Of a DNA stretch of 64,000 nt, positions 1 to 8,958 are shown one piece after another (the first letter of the stretch is position 1; each line of letters opens with the position of its first letter). The notes under the pieces are model-generated. The model did no database searches, was not told where the DNA came from, and was given only the letters and a program-made list of their open reading frames with translations. The stretch is from positions 140,188 through 204,187 of the forward strand of contig JAYFPE010000007.1 of the NCBI GenBank assembly GCA_034928145.1. The letters run 5' to 3'. This DNA comes from Pelethousia sp034928145. GTDB taxonomy: Bacteria; Bacillota; Clostridia; Christensenellales; CAG-138. Position numbers and translations under genes: made by a program.

Positions 1-656
1 TTCTTTTGGATCATGGTGTTGATGACCAGCTTAGCCGTGCCGGCGGTATTGTAGTTGGAGAGCCACACAAGGCCCTTGTACTGCGGGTTGAGCAGATCGT
101 CCCAATCGGCGGGGATAGGCAGGTTCATGCGGGCCAGCTCGTCGGTGTTGACCATAAAGCCGAGGATGCCCTTGTAGATGCCGTACCAATAGCCATCCGC
201 ATGGCGGTACATATCGCTCAGCAGGTGGGAAGCGTTCTTGGCCTCATAAGCCTCGAGCAGGCCCTCGCTGGCGCAGACGTTATAAGGATCGGTGGTGCCG
301 CCGAACCAAACGTCCGCAGAGGGGTTGCCGTTCTCTTCTTCGATCTTGGCCTGCACCTCGCCGGTGGAGAGGCGTTGGTACTCGACCTTGATGCCGTAAA
401 GCTTTTCGAAGCCCTGGCAGGCGGCCGCTAAGTATTCTTCTTCGCAGGAGCCGTATACCACCAGGGTGCCTTCGGCCTTGGCGGCTGCGATCAGGGCCTC
501 CTCTTCAGAAGGCTCCGCTGCGGCGGGCTCGGCTGCGGGTGCTGCTGGCGCGGGCGCTGCTGGCGCCGCGGGCTCTGCCGGGGCTGCCGTTTGCGCGCAG
601 GCAACCAGAGACAAAACCATCATGACGCACACGATGAACGCAAGGGTCTTTTTCAT
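1..656 (-). CDS. ABC transporter substrate-binding lipoprotein, ferric-iron (AfuA-like) type; 3' end outside window
   Basis: Binding subunit of an ABC importer, anchored to the outer face of the membrane. The first 20 residues form a lipoprotein signal (MKKTLAF..., lipobox LVAC with Cys20), followed by an Ala/Pro linker to about residue 50. The folded part opens with AKAEGTLVVYGSC, and goes on through FEKLYGIKVEYQRLSTGE and SADVWFGG, the typical N-lobe pattern of family 1 binding proteins for iron(III), putrescine or thiamine. About 218 codons lie in the window; the C-lobe is beyond base 1. The start at 654-656 is preceded by a GGAGG-type ribosome site. The partner permease and ATPase are not visible, so iron is a family-level guess; the cargo could also be another small ion or sugar phosphate. 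Confidence 0.85.
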   Translation of the reverse strand, partial: MKKTLAFIVCVMMVLSLVACAQTAAPAEPAAPAAPAPAAPAAEPAAAEPSEEEALIAAAKAEGTLVVYGSCEEEYLAAACQGFEKLYGIKVEYQRLSTGEVQAKIEEENGNPSADVWFGGTTDPYNVCASEGLLEAYEAKNASHLLSDMYRHADGYWYGIYKGILGFMVNTDELARMNLPIPADWDDLLNPQYKGLVWLSNYNTAGTAKLVINTMIQK

Positions 657-723
657 TTGTATTGTCCTCCATTTTATTTTATCCACGCAAAGCGACTGCT
701 CTGCGAAGCGAAGTGATATTGGG

Positions 724-752
724 ATTTTATACCCTTGTCGTTAAAGTGTCAA
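724..752 (-). promoter_or_regulatory. sigma-A promoter of the binding-protein gene
   Basis: Read on the minus strand there is TTGACA (747-752), a 17-base spacer and TAAAAT (724-729), 68 bases upstream of the start codon. An overlapping TATAAA lies at a 15-base spacing. The leader between promoter and gene holds an imperfect hairpin (acttcgcttcgcagag region) of unknown role. Confidence 0.6.
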
Positions 753-794
753 TGTTTTACACATCTTTACGTATAATTATAGATTATACCTATC

Positions 795-1487
795 CTACTG
801 CATCATTTCCACGGCGAATACGACCTGCTCATTTTGGGCCAGTTCCCGGCAGATGCTGGCGATTTGACCCTCGCGGCTGGCCGGCAGTTCAGCCTCCAGC
901 CCCAGGTGGCCGCTGAGGCCGCTTTGGGGGGGCGTGATGTGAAAGGTCGCAATCTGATATTCTTGCTTTAAATAAGCGAGAAAAGCGTTGAGCTGCTCCG
1001 GCGCTCTTAATTCGAGATAGACGCTGTTGTTGCGCTGGGCTTTGATATTGCGCTCCACATAGGGTAACAGAGCGTTGGTGGCCAGCACCAGCAGCACGGA
1101 AATCAGGGCCGCCTCATAATAGCCGATGCCGATCGCCAAACCGATGGCGGCCGTAGCCCAAAGGCCCGCGGCCGTGGTCAGGCCCGTCACTTGAAAGTGG
1201 CCCCGTATGAGGATCATACCCGCGCCCAAAAAGCCGATGCCGGAGATGACCTGCGCGCCGACCCGCAGTGGATCCGTGGTAAAGTTTAGGATCTCCGTAG
1301 TATAAAGGCCCACCAGGGCGGAAAGGGCCGCCCCCAGGCAAACCAGGATGTGCGTGCGCATGCCGGCGGCGCGGCCCCGGCGGCCACGCTCCATGCCAAT
1401 AACCCCGCCGAGCACGGTGGCCAGCAGCAGCCGGATGGCCGCCGTTAGCAGTGTAAGTTCGCGCAGCGCGTGCAGAATGCCGCTCAT
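795..1487 (-). CDS. MgtC/SapB family membrane protein
   Basis: A 230-residue inner-membrane protein. Hydrophobic segments lie at roughly residues 14-32, 45-66, 76-95, 100-118 and 120-142. The family signatures are present: the motif GMERGRRGRAAGMRTH after the first segment and GIGFLGAGMI in the third. Residues about 150-230 form a soluble ACT-like tail, present in the longer MgtC members. Related proteins modulate magnesium stress or F-type ATPase; the exact role here is unknown. The start has an excellent GGGGGAGG site 8 bases upstream. It stands alone, with no magnesium transporter next to it. Confidence 0.9.
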   Translation of the reverse strand: MSGILHALRELTLLTAAIRLLLATVLGGVIGMERGRRGRAAGMRTHILVCLGAALSALVGLYTTEILNFTTDPLRVGAQVISGIGFLGAGMILIRGHFQVTGLTTAAGLWATAAIGLAIGIGYYEAALISVLLVLATNALLPYVERNIKAQRNNSVYLELRAPEQLNAFLAYLKQEYQIATFHITPPQSGLSGHLGLEAELPASREGQIASICRELAQNEQVVFAVEMMQ

Positions 1488-1600
1488 GGTTATTCCTCCC
1501 CCAAGCAGGCCGTGAAGGCCGCCGATTCTGCCATTACAATATGCGCATTTTACCAGAATATCCCTACGCGGTCAAGAATCGGCCGGCATAGAAATATAGC

Positions 1601-1638
1601 AAAAGGGCCGCGGCGCGAAGACACACCGCAGCTCTTTT
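1601..1638 (-). terminator. Rho-independent terminator of the uxu/uxa operon
   Basis: A 13-base stem (1601-1613 with 1626-1638; one wobble and one mismatch) ends in AAAA/TTTT, just past the uxuA stop codon in the minus direction. The loop is about 12 bases. The A/T ends would let it work in both directions. Confidence 0.6.
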
Positions 1639-1667
1639 GTTGGTTTATCTGTTTATCTGTTACCTGC

Positions 1668-2738
1668 TTATCTGGCTGCGGCCTTGTGAATGGCTTCCCA
1701 AAGGCCGTTTAGATAGCAGGCGCCCATGGCCCGGTCGTAGAGGCCATAGCCGGGCATGGCCACCTCGCCCCACACCATGCGGCCATGATCGGGCCGGATC
1801 ACCACGTCGGGGCAGGTCTCGTAGAGGGCCTTCATGATCTCGTACATATCCAGATCGCCATCGGAGGATAGGTGGGCGGCTTCCTCGAAATCGCCGGGGC
1901 CGTTATGCTTGGTGTTGCGCACATGGGCAAAGGGGATGCGGCCCTTGAGGGAGCGGATGATGGCCGGGATGTCGTTTGCCGGGTTGGAGGAAAGCGAGCC
2001 CGTGCAAAGGGTGACGCCGTTGAAGGGATCGTCCACGGCCTTCATCAGGCGCTGGATTTTTTCGCCGCCGGTGACGATGCGGGGCAGGCCGAACACGGGC
2101 CAGGCGGGATCGTCCGGATGGATGGCCATACGGATGCCATATTGCTTGCACACGGGCTTGATGCGATTGAGGAAATAGACCAGGTTATCAAAGAGCTTTT
2201 CATCGGTCACATCCTTGTAAAGCTCGAAAAGCTCCTTGAGCCGCGCCATGCGTTCCGGCTCCCAGCCGGGCAGGACGTAGCCGTTGGAATTGGCGTCCAT
2301 CTCGGCCAGCATGGTATCGGGATTGATGGCGTCGATCTTTTTCTGGTCGTAGGACAGCACGGTCGCGCCGTCGGGCCGGGGCTTGGCCAGATCCGAGCGG
2401 GTCCAATCGAACACGGGCATGAAGTTATAGCAGATGAGCTTAATGCCTTCCTGGCCCAGCCGCTCCAAGGTGGAGATGTAGTTTTCGATATACCGCTCCC
2501 GATCCGGGGCGCCGATCTTGATGGAATCGTGGATGTTGACGCTTTCGATGCCGGTCAACTCGAGGCCCGCGTCCTCGATCTCCTTTTTGATGGCGCGGAT
2601 ATCCTCGATTTTCCAAACCTCGCCGGGGGTGGTGCCATAGAGGGTTGTAATCACGCCGGTCACGCCCGCGATTTGGCGGATGTGCGAGAGGCGCACGGAA
2701 TCATACCCGGTACCGAACCAACGCAAGGTCATTTGCAT
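1668..2738 (-). CDS. uxuA: mannonate dehydratase
   Basis: Removes water from D-mannonate to give 2-keto-3-deoxy-D-gluconate in the glucuronate pathway; a cytoplasmic TIM-barrel enzyme. The 356-residue length and the opening MQMTLRWFGTGYDSVRL are typical of the family. Conserved stretches follow in order: GTTPGEVW, ESVNIHDSIK, YNFMPVFDWTRSDL, MAIHPDDPAWPVFGLPRI (metal-binding His/Asp), LCTGSLSSNP and VIRPDHGRMVWGE. The start has AGGAGG 8 bases upstream. It is the last gene of a minus-strand run with the LacI regulator, uxaC and a uxaB/uxaA relic, and unlike them it is intact. Its substrate would need a fructuronate reductase (UxuB), which is not in this window. Confidence 0.95.
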   Translation of the reverse strand: MQMTLRWFGTGYDSVRLSHIRQIAGVTGVITTLYGTTPGEVWKIEDIRAIKKEIEDAGLELTGIESVNIHDSIKIGAPDRERYIENYISTLERLGQEGIKLICYNFMPVFDWTRSDLAKPRPDGATVLSYDQKKIDAINPDTMLAEMDANSNGYVLPGWEPERMARLKELFELYKDVTDEKLFDNLVYFLNRIKPVCKQYGIRMAIHPDDPAWPVFGLPRIVTGGEKIQRLMKAVDDPFNGVTLCTGSLSSNPANDIPAIIRSLKGRIPFAHVRNTKHNGPGDFEEAAHLSSDGDLDMYEIMKALYETCPDVVIRPDHGRMVWGEVAMPGYGLYDRAMGACYLNGLWEAIHKAAAR

Positions 2739-2789
2739 GCTATTTCCTCCTTATTTGCGTTTCACGTGATGATCAGCCTTACGGCTATT

Positions 2790-3426
2790 TTACAGGGTTA
2801 CGCTGCCCTTCCAAATTGCCAGGCCCCGCTGGCCATGCTGCTCGGCGCGGGTGCGGTAGCCGCCCTCCGCCGTTTCAAAGACCAACGCAAGCAGGCGGTC
2901 TGCGGCCGCGTCCAGCCCCTCCCCCTCGGCTATGGCGCCGGCGTTGAAATCCAGCCAATGCGGCTTTTTTTCGAATAGGGGGGTGTTGGTGGCTATTTTC
3001 AGGGTGGGCGCGGGCGCGCCGAAGGGGGTGCCCCGGCCCGTGGGAGGCCGCACCGGGATCGCCCATCGTATCGCCCTCGCGGTAAACGATGCCCGCCTCG
3101 GTGGTGTTGCTGACGATATACCGGGTATCCGGGTTGTGGGCGCAGGCCAGCACGGCCTTTTGCCCGTTCTCGATGCCGCGCAGATAGAGGGTGTAGAGGC
3201 CCTGCTGGGCCGTGAATTTATCCTTGACCGCCTGCCCGGCGATGGGCTGCACGGCCACCACCTTGGCGTCGAAGCCCGAGACCTCGTTTGCTACGTCGAC
3301 GAAATAATCCACGAAGGCCCGAAGGAAATTGCCCTCGCCGAACTGGAGGATCCGCTCGGGCGCGTTTTCGAGGATATAATCCGCCCGGCCCGGCTCCTTC
3401 AGCGTTTGATAAGACAGCAGCTCCAT
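2790..3426 (-). pseudogene. uxaB'-'uxaA deletion relic (tagaturonate reductase head joined out of frame to altronate dehydratase tail)
   Basis: From 3426 the frame gives the start of tagaturonate reductase UxaB: ERILQFGEGNFLRAFVDYF and SNTTEAGIVYREGD are its nucleotide-binding and substrate signatures. After about residue 122 the match ends. In another frame, the stretch down to 2790 gives the end of altronate dehydratase UxaA: TGRGTPFGAPAPTLKIATNT, KPHWLDFNAGAIAEGE and the C-terminal WKGSVTL. The join lies near 3045-3065. Read straight through, the first frame yields 183 codons with a nonsense Arg/His-rich tail. The simplest reading is that one internal deletion removed the rest of uxaB and most of uxaA from an ancestral uxaB-uxaA pair. 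Neither enzyme can be made from this locus. An assembly error that collapsed the region would look the same. Confidence 0.85.
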
Positions 3427-3457
3427 ACGCGATCCCCCTTAAAGCTTCACAATATGA

Positions 3458-4853
3458 TCAATAGCCGAAGTATTCTTTGATGTTGTTATAGGATACGTTT
3501 TGCACAAGCTTGCCAAGGCGCGGTATATCCGCCGGGAACTCGCCCTTTTCCACCCATTGGCCCAGCAGCTCGCAGAGGATGCGGCGGAAATACTCATGCC
3601 TGGGGTAGGCCAGGAAGCTGCGCGAATCCGTGACCATGCCGAGGAAATTATCCAGCGGGGCCAGGGAGGCCAGGGTGGTCATCTGGTTGATCATGCCTTT
3701 GCTTGGTATAGTTGAACCACCAGGGCGCGCCCTGCTGCACCTTGCCGCGCATGCCCTCCTGCTGGAAGCCGCCGGCGATGGTGGTGAGCATGGCGTCGTC
3801 GTTGGGCGAGAGGGAAAAGAGCACGGTTTTGGGCAGGCAGCCCTTGCTGTTGAGCGCATCGAGGAGGGCGGGCAGGCCGGGCACAATCGCTACCGGAGCG
3901 ATAGCGTCATAGCCGGTATCCGGCCCCATGGCCTTGAATTGGGCGCTGTTCACATTGCGGATGGCCCCGTAGCGGATCTCCATCACCCAATCGCGCTTGC
4001 CGTATTCCTCGCCCAGGAAAAGCATGCAGGCGTATTGATAGGCCGCGGCCTCGCGCGGCGCAACTTCTTCGCCCCGGATGGCCTTGGCGAGGATCGCATC
4101 CAGCTCGGCCTCGGTGGCGTCCACGCGTTCAAGGGATTCGATGCCATGGTCGGAAGCGGAGCAGCCATGGCTCGCGAAATAATCCATGCGGGCGCGCACG
4201 GCTTTGCGCAGGGATTCCATGCTGTTTATCTCGCCCAGCTTGGCGATGTAGGCGGCAAAGCCGTCCTGGCGGATGTTCACCAGCTTATCGGGACGCCAGG
4301 CGGGCTTGACGGTAATGTTAAAGTCCGGATCCGCGGCCAGCTTTTCGTGCCACGCAAGGGTGTCGAGCGGATCGTCCGTGGTGGAGAGGCCAACTACGTT
4401 GGAACGCCGCAAAATTTCACGCACGGTGAGCCCGGCGCGAAGCGCTTCGTTGCACCGGTTCCAGATCTCTTCCGCCGTATCCTCGTTTAGGGGGGTATCG
4501 CAGTCGAAATAGCGCTTGAGCTCCAGGTGCGCCCAATGGTAGACCGGGTTGCCGGGGATTTTGGGCAGGCAGCGGCTAGACGCCAGGAATTTTTCATAAT
4601 CGCTCGCGTCGCCTGTGATGCAGCGCCCGGACTCGCCGCAGGCGCGCATGATGCGCCAGCGGTAATGGTCGCCGTAAAAACTGCCGCCCAGCCAGAGTTC
4701 AGCGATGTTATCGTACGCCCGGTCCTCGTAAATCTCCCGGGGCGGCACATGGCAATGGTAATCGACGATGGGCATTTTGGCCGCGTAGCCGTGATAGAGT
4801 GTGCGGGCCGTATCCGTCGTAAGCAGAAAGTCCTCGTCCATAAATGCTTTCAT
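3458..4853 (-). pseudogene. uxaC: glucuronate (uronate) isomerase, single-base frameshift
   Basis: UxaC interconverts D-glucuronate/D-fructuronate and D-galacturonate/D-tagaturonate. The start used here (4853, MKAFMDEDFLL) fits the family. Motifs include DYHCHVPPREIYED (metal ligands), HRWRIMRACG-like and GAIRNVN. At the C-terminal end the reading frame breaks: after APWWFNYTK the frame runs into QRHDQ, while the expected GMINQMTTLASL, VTDSRSFL and RHEYFRR continue one frame over to the stop at 3458. One extra base in the short A-run at 3698-3700 explains it. About 80 C-terminal residues would be lost. It sits 31 bases before the uxaB/uxaA relic in the same operon. A sequencing error cannot be excluded, but neighbouring lesions favour true decay. 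Confidence 0.85.
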
Positions 4854-4903
4854 GTTTGTTTGCCTACCTGCCTTTGTGTTGCGCTTCGCTGTCGATCTAT
4901 TAA

Positions 4904-5968
4904 TTACAAATTGGATTGCATCCACTCGTGCTGCGGATCCATATAGCTATCGAGATTGGTTTTAAAGATGATGCGGGTATCCACATGCAGGCGGGGCTTG
5001 GGGGGCATCCACCCCTCGAGGATGTGGCGCACCAGCAGCCGGGCGGCCTGCAGGCCATGGCGGCAGGGATCCTGATAGAGCAGGGCGCTGCACCAGCCTT
5101 CGCGCAGGGCTTCGGCCGTGCGCTCCGTGAGGTCATAGCCCACGATCTTGATATCCCGGCGGTCAAGCGTTTTTACGGCCTGCAGCGCGCCCACGGTGCT
5201 GGAATAGCCCGTGCAGAATACGCCGTTGATATCGGGCACGCGTGCGATCAGGTCGATGAGGCTCTTGGCCGCCAGGTCCGGGTCGCTGAGGCACTCGGAG
5301 CAGGGGTAGATGCGCAGATCCGGCGCCTCCAGCTGGGCGTATTCGCAAAAGCCGCCGAAGCGCTCGATGAAGGGGGTTGCCCGGCTGAAATTGCCCAGGA
5401 TGGTTACGTTGCCTTTGCCGCCCAAGAGGAGGCTGAGCAGCTCGCCGCCCATCAGACCGGATTGGCGGGAGTTATTGCCCACGTAAAAGAGGCGCTGGCT
5501 ATCCGGCGCATCGGTATTAAAGGTGACCACAGGCGTGCCGGCGGCCGCGAAACGGTCGATCTCGGATACGTTTGCAGCGCCGGCGGAGTTGATGGCCAGG
5601 CCGTCGAAATCCGCCGGATCCACCTGCGCAAGGCGCGCCCGGGCGATCTCCGGATCCTGCGTTTTGTAGCGGATCTTTTCCACCACTACGCCGTAATACT
5701 GCAACTCTTCCGTGGCCTTATCGAACCCCCGGTCGATATCGCGGTAAAAATCTACCGGCTCTTCCGGATAGGCCGCGCCGATGCGGATGACCTTCTTGCG
5801 GCTCAGGGCGCTGGCGAATTTGTTGGGCCGATAGCCCATCTCCTCGGCCACCTGCAGCACCCGCGCCTTACTCTCCTCGCTCACGCCCTCGCGGTTGTTG
5901 AGCGCGCGGTCCACCGTGCCGATGGAGGTTTGCGCTTTTTCAGCGATCATTTTTAAAGTAACACGCAT
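4904..5968 (-). CDS. LacI-family transcriptional regulator of the hexuronate genes
   Basis: A 354-residue repressor. The N-terminal helix-turn-helix (about residues 3-50) reads MIAEKAQTSIGTVDRALNN, with the hinge and periplasmic-binding-protein-like effector domain from about residue 58 (IRIGAAYPEEPVDFYRDI) to the end, the D-xylose/ribose-binding type (INSAGA, VVTFNTDAP, FCTGYSSTVGALQA). I chose the ATG at 5968 because AGGAG lies 9 bases upstream, and the residues before it do not belong to the family. It heads the uxaC-uxuA run and lies divergent from the sugar ABC/kdgA/kdgK run, which fits control of both. A likely core site, CGTTAACG, occurs upstream at 6084-6091 and again, doubled, at 9606-9619. 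Confidence 0.85.
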   Translation of the reverse strand: MRVTLKMIAEKAQTSIGTVDRALNNREGVSEESKARVLQVAEEMGYRPNKFASALSRKKVIRIGAAYPEEPVDFYRDIDRGFDKATEELQYYGVVVEKIRYKTQDPEIARARLAQVDPADFDGLAINSAGAANVSEIDRFAAAGTPVVTFNTDAPDSQRLFYVGNNSRQSGLMGGELLSLLLGGKGNVTILGNFSRATPFIERFGGFCEYAQLEAPDLRIYPCSECLSDPDLAAKSLIDLIARVPDINGVFCTGYSSTVGALQAVKTLDRRDIKIVGYDLTERTAEALREGWCSALLYQDPCRHGLQAARLLVRHILEGWMPPKPRLHVDTRIIFKTNLDSYMDPQHEWMQSNL

Positions 5969-6083
5969 ACATAAAAACTCCTGCAATATTCAGATCTTCC
6001 AATTATACCGATATATCAATAATCGATCTATTCCTCTATACTATATCAGAAGTTTTTACGGATGTACAGCATATTTTCGTGTG

Positions 6084-6091
6084 CGTTAACG
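6084..6091. promoter_or_regulatory. candidate LacI-family operator core CGTTAACG
   Basis: An 8-base perfect palindrome with the central TTAA/CG pattern common in LacI-family sites, in the intergenic region between the divergent regulator and ABC operon. The same core forms the longer palindrome at 9606-9619. A second, imperfect CCGT...ACGG site lies at about 6226-6241, downstream of the plus-strand promoter. Confidence 0.4.
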
Positions 6092-6175
6092 GGCCATTTT
6101 ACCCAGGGCATACGGAGCGGATCTATCAGAATTTTAAACAAAAAATAAAGTATAGAAAAATTTGTAAACAATATA

Positions 6176-6204
6176 TTGACGAAAGATTGTCGAGGTTTTA
6201 TAAT
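6176..6204 (+). promoter_or_regulatory. promoter of the sugar ABC-kdgA-kdgK operon
   Basis: TTGACG (6176-6181), a 17-base spacer and a perfect TATAAT (6199-6204) lie 69 bases before the start codon at 6273. Upstream sequence is A/T-rich. This is one of the strongest sigma-A promoters in the window. Confidence 0.75.
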
Positions 6205-6272
6205 GTTTGTAATAGTCAGTACCGTTAAATTGCACGGAAACACACGGCGCGGTTTTTAGAGAGGTGACAGCA

Positions 6273-7041
6273 ATGGCCGGAGAACTCTTTCGCATGGAAG
6301 GCATCTGCAAATCCTTCCCCGGCGTAAAGGCGCTGGATAATGTCTCCTTATCCGTAAACAAGGGCGAGGTTCACGGGCTGGTGGGCGAGAACGGCGCGGG
6401 CAAATCCACCTGATGAAGATCATGACAGGCGTGTATTGCGCGGATGCCGGCGTGATCTACATCGAGGGCGAAAGGGTCAACATCGATTCCATTGCCAAAG
6501 CCCACGAGCTGGGGATCAGCATCATTTTCCAGGAGATGACCCTTTGCCGCCACATGACGGTGGCGGACAACATTTTCATCGGGCGCCCTGCCCGCAAAGG
6601 CCCGCTGATCAACGATCGGCAGATGCACAAGAATGCCAAAAAATTCTCGACGGCCTTGGAATCAACATCAATACATACGCAAGGGTAGCCACCCTCTCCG
6701 TGGCCCAGCAGCAGACGGTGGAGATCGCCAAGGCCATCTCCTATAACTCCCGCATCCTGGTGCTGGACGAACCCTCCGCCACGCTCACGGAGCGCGAGAT
6801 CCAGCAGCTCTTCGGCATCATCCGCAACCTGCAGAAAAAGGGCGTGGGCATGGTTTACATCTCCCATCGCATGGAGGAACCGAGCCAGCTCTGCGGGCGG
6901 GCCAGCGTGCTGCGCGACGGCCAATATATCGGCACGCGCAACCTTAAGGATATCACCATGAACGAGCTGGTGAACATGATCGTGGGCCGTTCGTTGGAAG
7001 ATAAATATCCCAGATATGAACGCAAGATCGCCTTTGGGTGA
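6273..7041 (+). pseudogene. sugar ABC transporter ATPase (RbsA/MglA type), frameshifted and truncated
   Basis: The start at 6273 has GAGGTGA 7 bases upstream. The frame gives a sugar ATPase opening, FPGVKALDNVSLSV and the Walker A GENGAGKST, then hits TGA at 6411 where one base is missing before LMKIMTGVY. The second frame runs through IIFQEMTLCRHMTVADNIF until another one-base loss in the A-run near 6638-6643. The third frame carries VAQQQTVEIAKAI and LVLDEPSATLTEREI (Walker B) and stops at 7041. Only the first of the two ATPase halves remains (about 255 of the usual 500 residues), and no permease or binding protein follows. Off-consensus residues in HRMEEPSQLCGRAS hint at relaxed selection. 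The gene is dead as read. Confidence 0.85.
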
Positions 7042-7075
7042 AGGGCGGCATGCTTGCATGAAAGGAGCTTTTCGT

Positions 7076-7711
7076 ATGACCGCGATGGAAAGGGTGGCGC
7101 GCTGCGGCGTTGTGCCCGTGATCGTGCTGGAGGATGCGGCCCGGGCGGTGCCCGCGGCCAAGGCCCTGCTCGCGGGCGGCATCGACGTGATGGAAATCAC
7201 CTTCCGCACTGCCGCCGCCAGGGCGAGCATTGCCGCCGTTGTGGAGGAAGTGCCCGAAATGCTGGTGGGCGCGGGCACCGTTATCTCCCTGGATCAGGTG
7301 GAGCAGGCTGCCGGGGCGGGCGCGCAATTCATCGTGTCCCCGGGCAGCGACGAGGGCGTGATCGCCGCCTGCATAGCAAAGCAACTGCCCATCCTGCCCG
7401 GCGTAGTCACCCCCAGCGAGATCATGCTGGGCTTGCGCTACGGCCTGAACGTATTCAAGTTTTTCCCGGCCGAGAATTACGGCGGCCTCAAGACCATCAA
7501 GGCGCTTAGCGGCCCCTTCCCGCAGGCTAAATTCCTGCCCACGGGCGGCATCTCGGAAAAAAACGCCGCCGATTACTTTGCGGATAAGCGCATCGTGGCC
7601 GTGGGCGGCAGCTGGATGGCCACAGCCGAGATGATCAAAACCGGCGATTATGCCGGCATCACCCGCAAATCCGCAGAGTCTGCGGCCGTCTTCAAGGCCG
7701 CGCGCGGCTAA
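7076..7711 (+). CDS. kdgA: KDPG/KHG aldolase
   Basis: Cleaves 2-keto-3-deoxy-6-phosphogluconate into pyruvate and glyceraldehyde 3-phosphate, the last step of hexuronate breakdown; cytoplasmic class I aldolase. The 211 residues carry MEITFRTAAA (catalytic Glu), LVGAGTV, IVSPGSD, PGVVTPSEIM, FKFFPAENYGG (Schiff-base Lys in FKFFPAE) and LPTGGISEKNAADYF. I chose the ATG at 7076 because AAAGGAG lies 9 bases upstream. It directly follows the broken ABC ATPase and precedes kdgK by 14 bases. It is intact, so it may still serve KDG made by other routes. Confidence 0.93.
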   Translation: MTAMERVARCGVVPVIVLEDAARAVPAAKALLAGGIDVMEITFRTAAARASIAAVVEEVPEMLVGAGTVISLDQVEQAAGAGAQFIVSPGSDEGVIAACIAKQLPILPGVVTPSEIMLGLRYGLNVFKFFPAENYGGLKTIKALSGPFPQAKFLPTGGISEKNAADYFADKRIVAVGGSWMATAEMIKTGDYAGITRKSAESAAVFKAARG

Positions 7712-7725
7712 GGAGGGGGAAGAAA

Positions 7726-8817
7726 ATGGATCTTCAGTTAAAAGATAAAAAGGATTGCAAATACGACCTCGTGTCTTTGGGCGAGGTGATGCTGCGTTTG
7801 GACCCGGGCGAGGGCCGCATCCGCACTACCCGCAGCTTTACGGCCTGGGAAGGCGGCGGCGAATATAATGTGGCCCGGGGCCTGAAGAAATGCTTTGGCT
7901 TGGATACCGCCGTGGTCACCGCCCTGGCCGAAAACGATGTGGGCTACCTGATCGAGGATCTCATCCAGCAGGGCGGGGTGGCCACCGAGTTCATCCAATG
8001 GACGCCCTTTGACGGCATCGGCCGCAGGGCGCGCAACGGTCTCAACTTTACAGAGCGCGGCTTCGGCGTGCGGGGCGCGCTGGGCATATCCGACCGGGCC
8101 TACACCGCCGCCAGCCAGATGAAGCCCGGCGAGATCGATTGGGACTACATCTTCGGCACGCTGGGCGCGCGCTGGCTGCACACGGGCGGCATCTATGCGG
8201 CCCTCTCCGAAACCACGGCTGAGGTGGTGATCCAGGCGGTGAAGGCGGCTAAGAAACATGGCACGATCGTCAGCTACGACCTCAACTACCGCCCCTCCCT
8301 TTGGAAGGAGATCGGCGGCAAGGCCAAGGCCCAGGAAGTTAACAAGGAGATCGCCCGCTATATCGACGTGATGATCGGCAACGAGGAGGATTTTACGGCC
8401 TGCCTGGGATTCGAGATCGAAGGCAGCGATTTGAAGAAGCTCTCCATTGAGGGCTACAAGGCCATGATCGACCGGGTGGCCCAAACATATCCTAACTTTA
8501 AGGTCATCGCCACGACCCTGCGCGAGGTCAAGACAGCCACCGTCAACGACTGGTCCGCTATCGCGTGGGCGGACGGCGTGGTGCACAAGGCCGACGACTA
8601 TCCCGCCCTTGAGATTTTCGACCGGGTGGGCGGCGGCGATAGCTTTGCCTCCGGCTTGATCTACGGCCTGATGACTACGGGCGATGCGGCCCTGGCCGTG
8701 AACTATGGCGCTGCCCACGGTGCGCTGGCCATGACCACGCCCGGCGATACCTCCATGGCCCGCAAGAGCGAGGTGGAAGCCCTGATGAAGGGTTCTGGCG
8801 CGCGTGTGCAGCGCTGA
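7726..8817 (+). CDS. kdgK: 2-keto-3-deoxygluconate kinase (PfkB family)
   Basis: Phosphorylates KDG to KDPG, feeding the aldolase just upstream. At 363 residues it has the PfkB layout: DLVSLGEVMLRLDPG at the N terminus, the EGGGEYNVARGL substrate loop, SYDLNYRPSLW in the middle and the C-terminal ATP/anion-hole motif VGGGDSFASGLIYGL with the catalytic Asp. An AGGAGG site lies 9 bases upstream. Pathway position supports KDG over ribose or fructose as substrate. Intact, in contrast to the transport gene at the head of the operon. Confidence 0.92.
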   Translation: MDLQLKDKKDCKYDLVSLGEVMLRLDPGEGRIRTTRSFTAWEGGGEYNVARGLKKCFGLDTAVVTALAENDVGYLIEDLIQQGGVATEFIQWTPFDGIGRRARNGLNFTERGFGVRGALGISDRAYTAASQMKPGEIDWDYIFGTLGARWLHTGGIYAALSETTAEVVIQAVKAAKKHGTIVSYDLNYRPSLWKEIGGKAKAQEVNKEIARYIDVMIGNEEDFTACLGFEIEGSDLKKLSIEGYKAMIDRVAQTYPNFKVIATTLREVKTATVNDWSAIAWADGVVHKADDYPALEIFDRVGGGDSFASGLIYGLMTTGDAALAVNYGAAHGALAMTTPGDTSMARKSEVEALMKGSGARVQR

Positions 8818-8846
8818 ACCGGCGCATTAAACCAACGATCACCAAA

Positions 8847-8881
8847 GGCGCGCTTGCGGCGGAGAATGGTTGCGGCGCGCC
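8847..8881 (+). terminator. terminator after kdgK
   Basis: A 7-base GC stem (8847-8853 with 8875-8881) is followed by GTTTGTTTT, 30 bases past the kdgK stop. Confidence 0.6.
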
Positions 8882-8958
8882 GTTTGTTTTGCTATGCTAA
8901 GTAAAGAAAAGCAGAGCAAATGCACGGCCCTACCGCAAGAAGAGAAAGGACGCACGCT

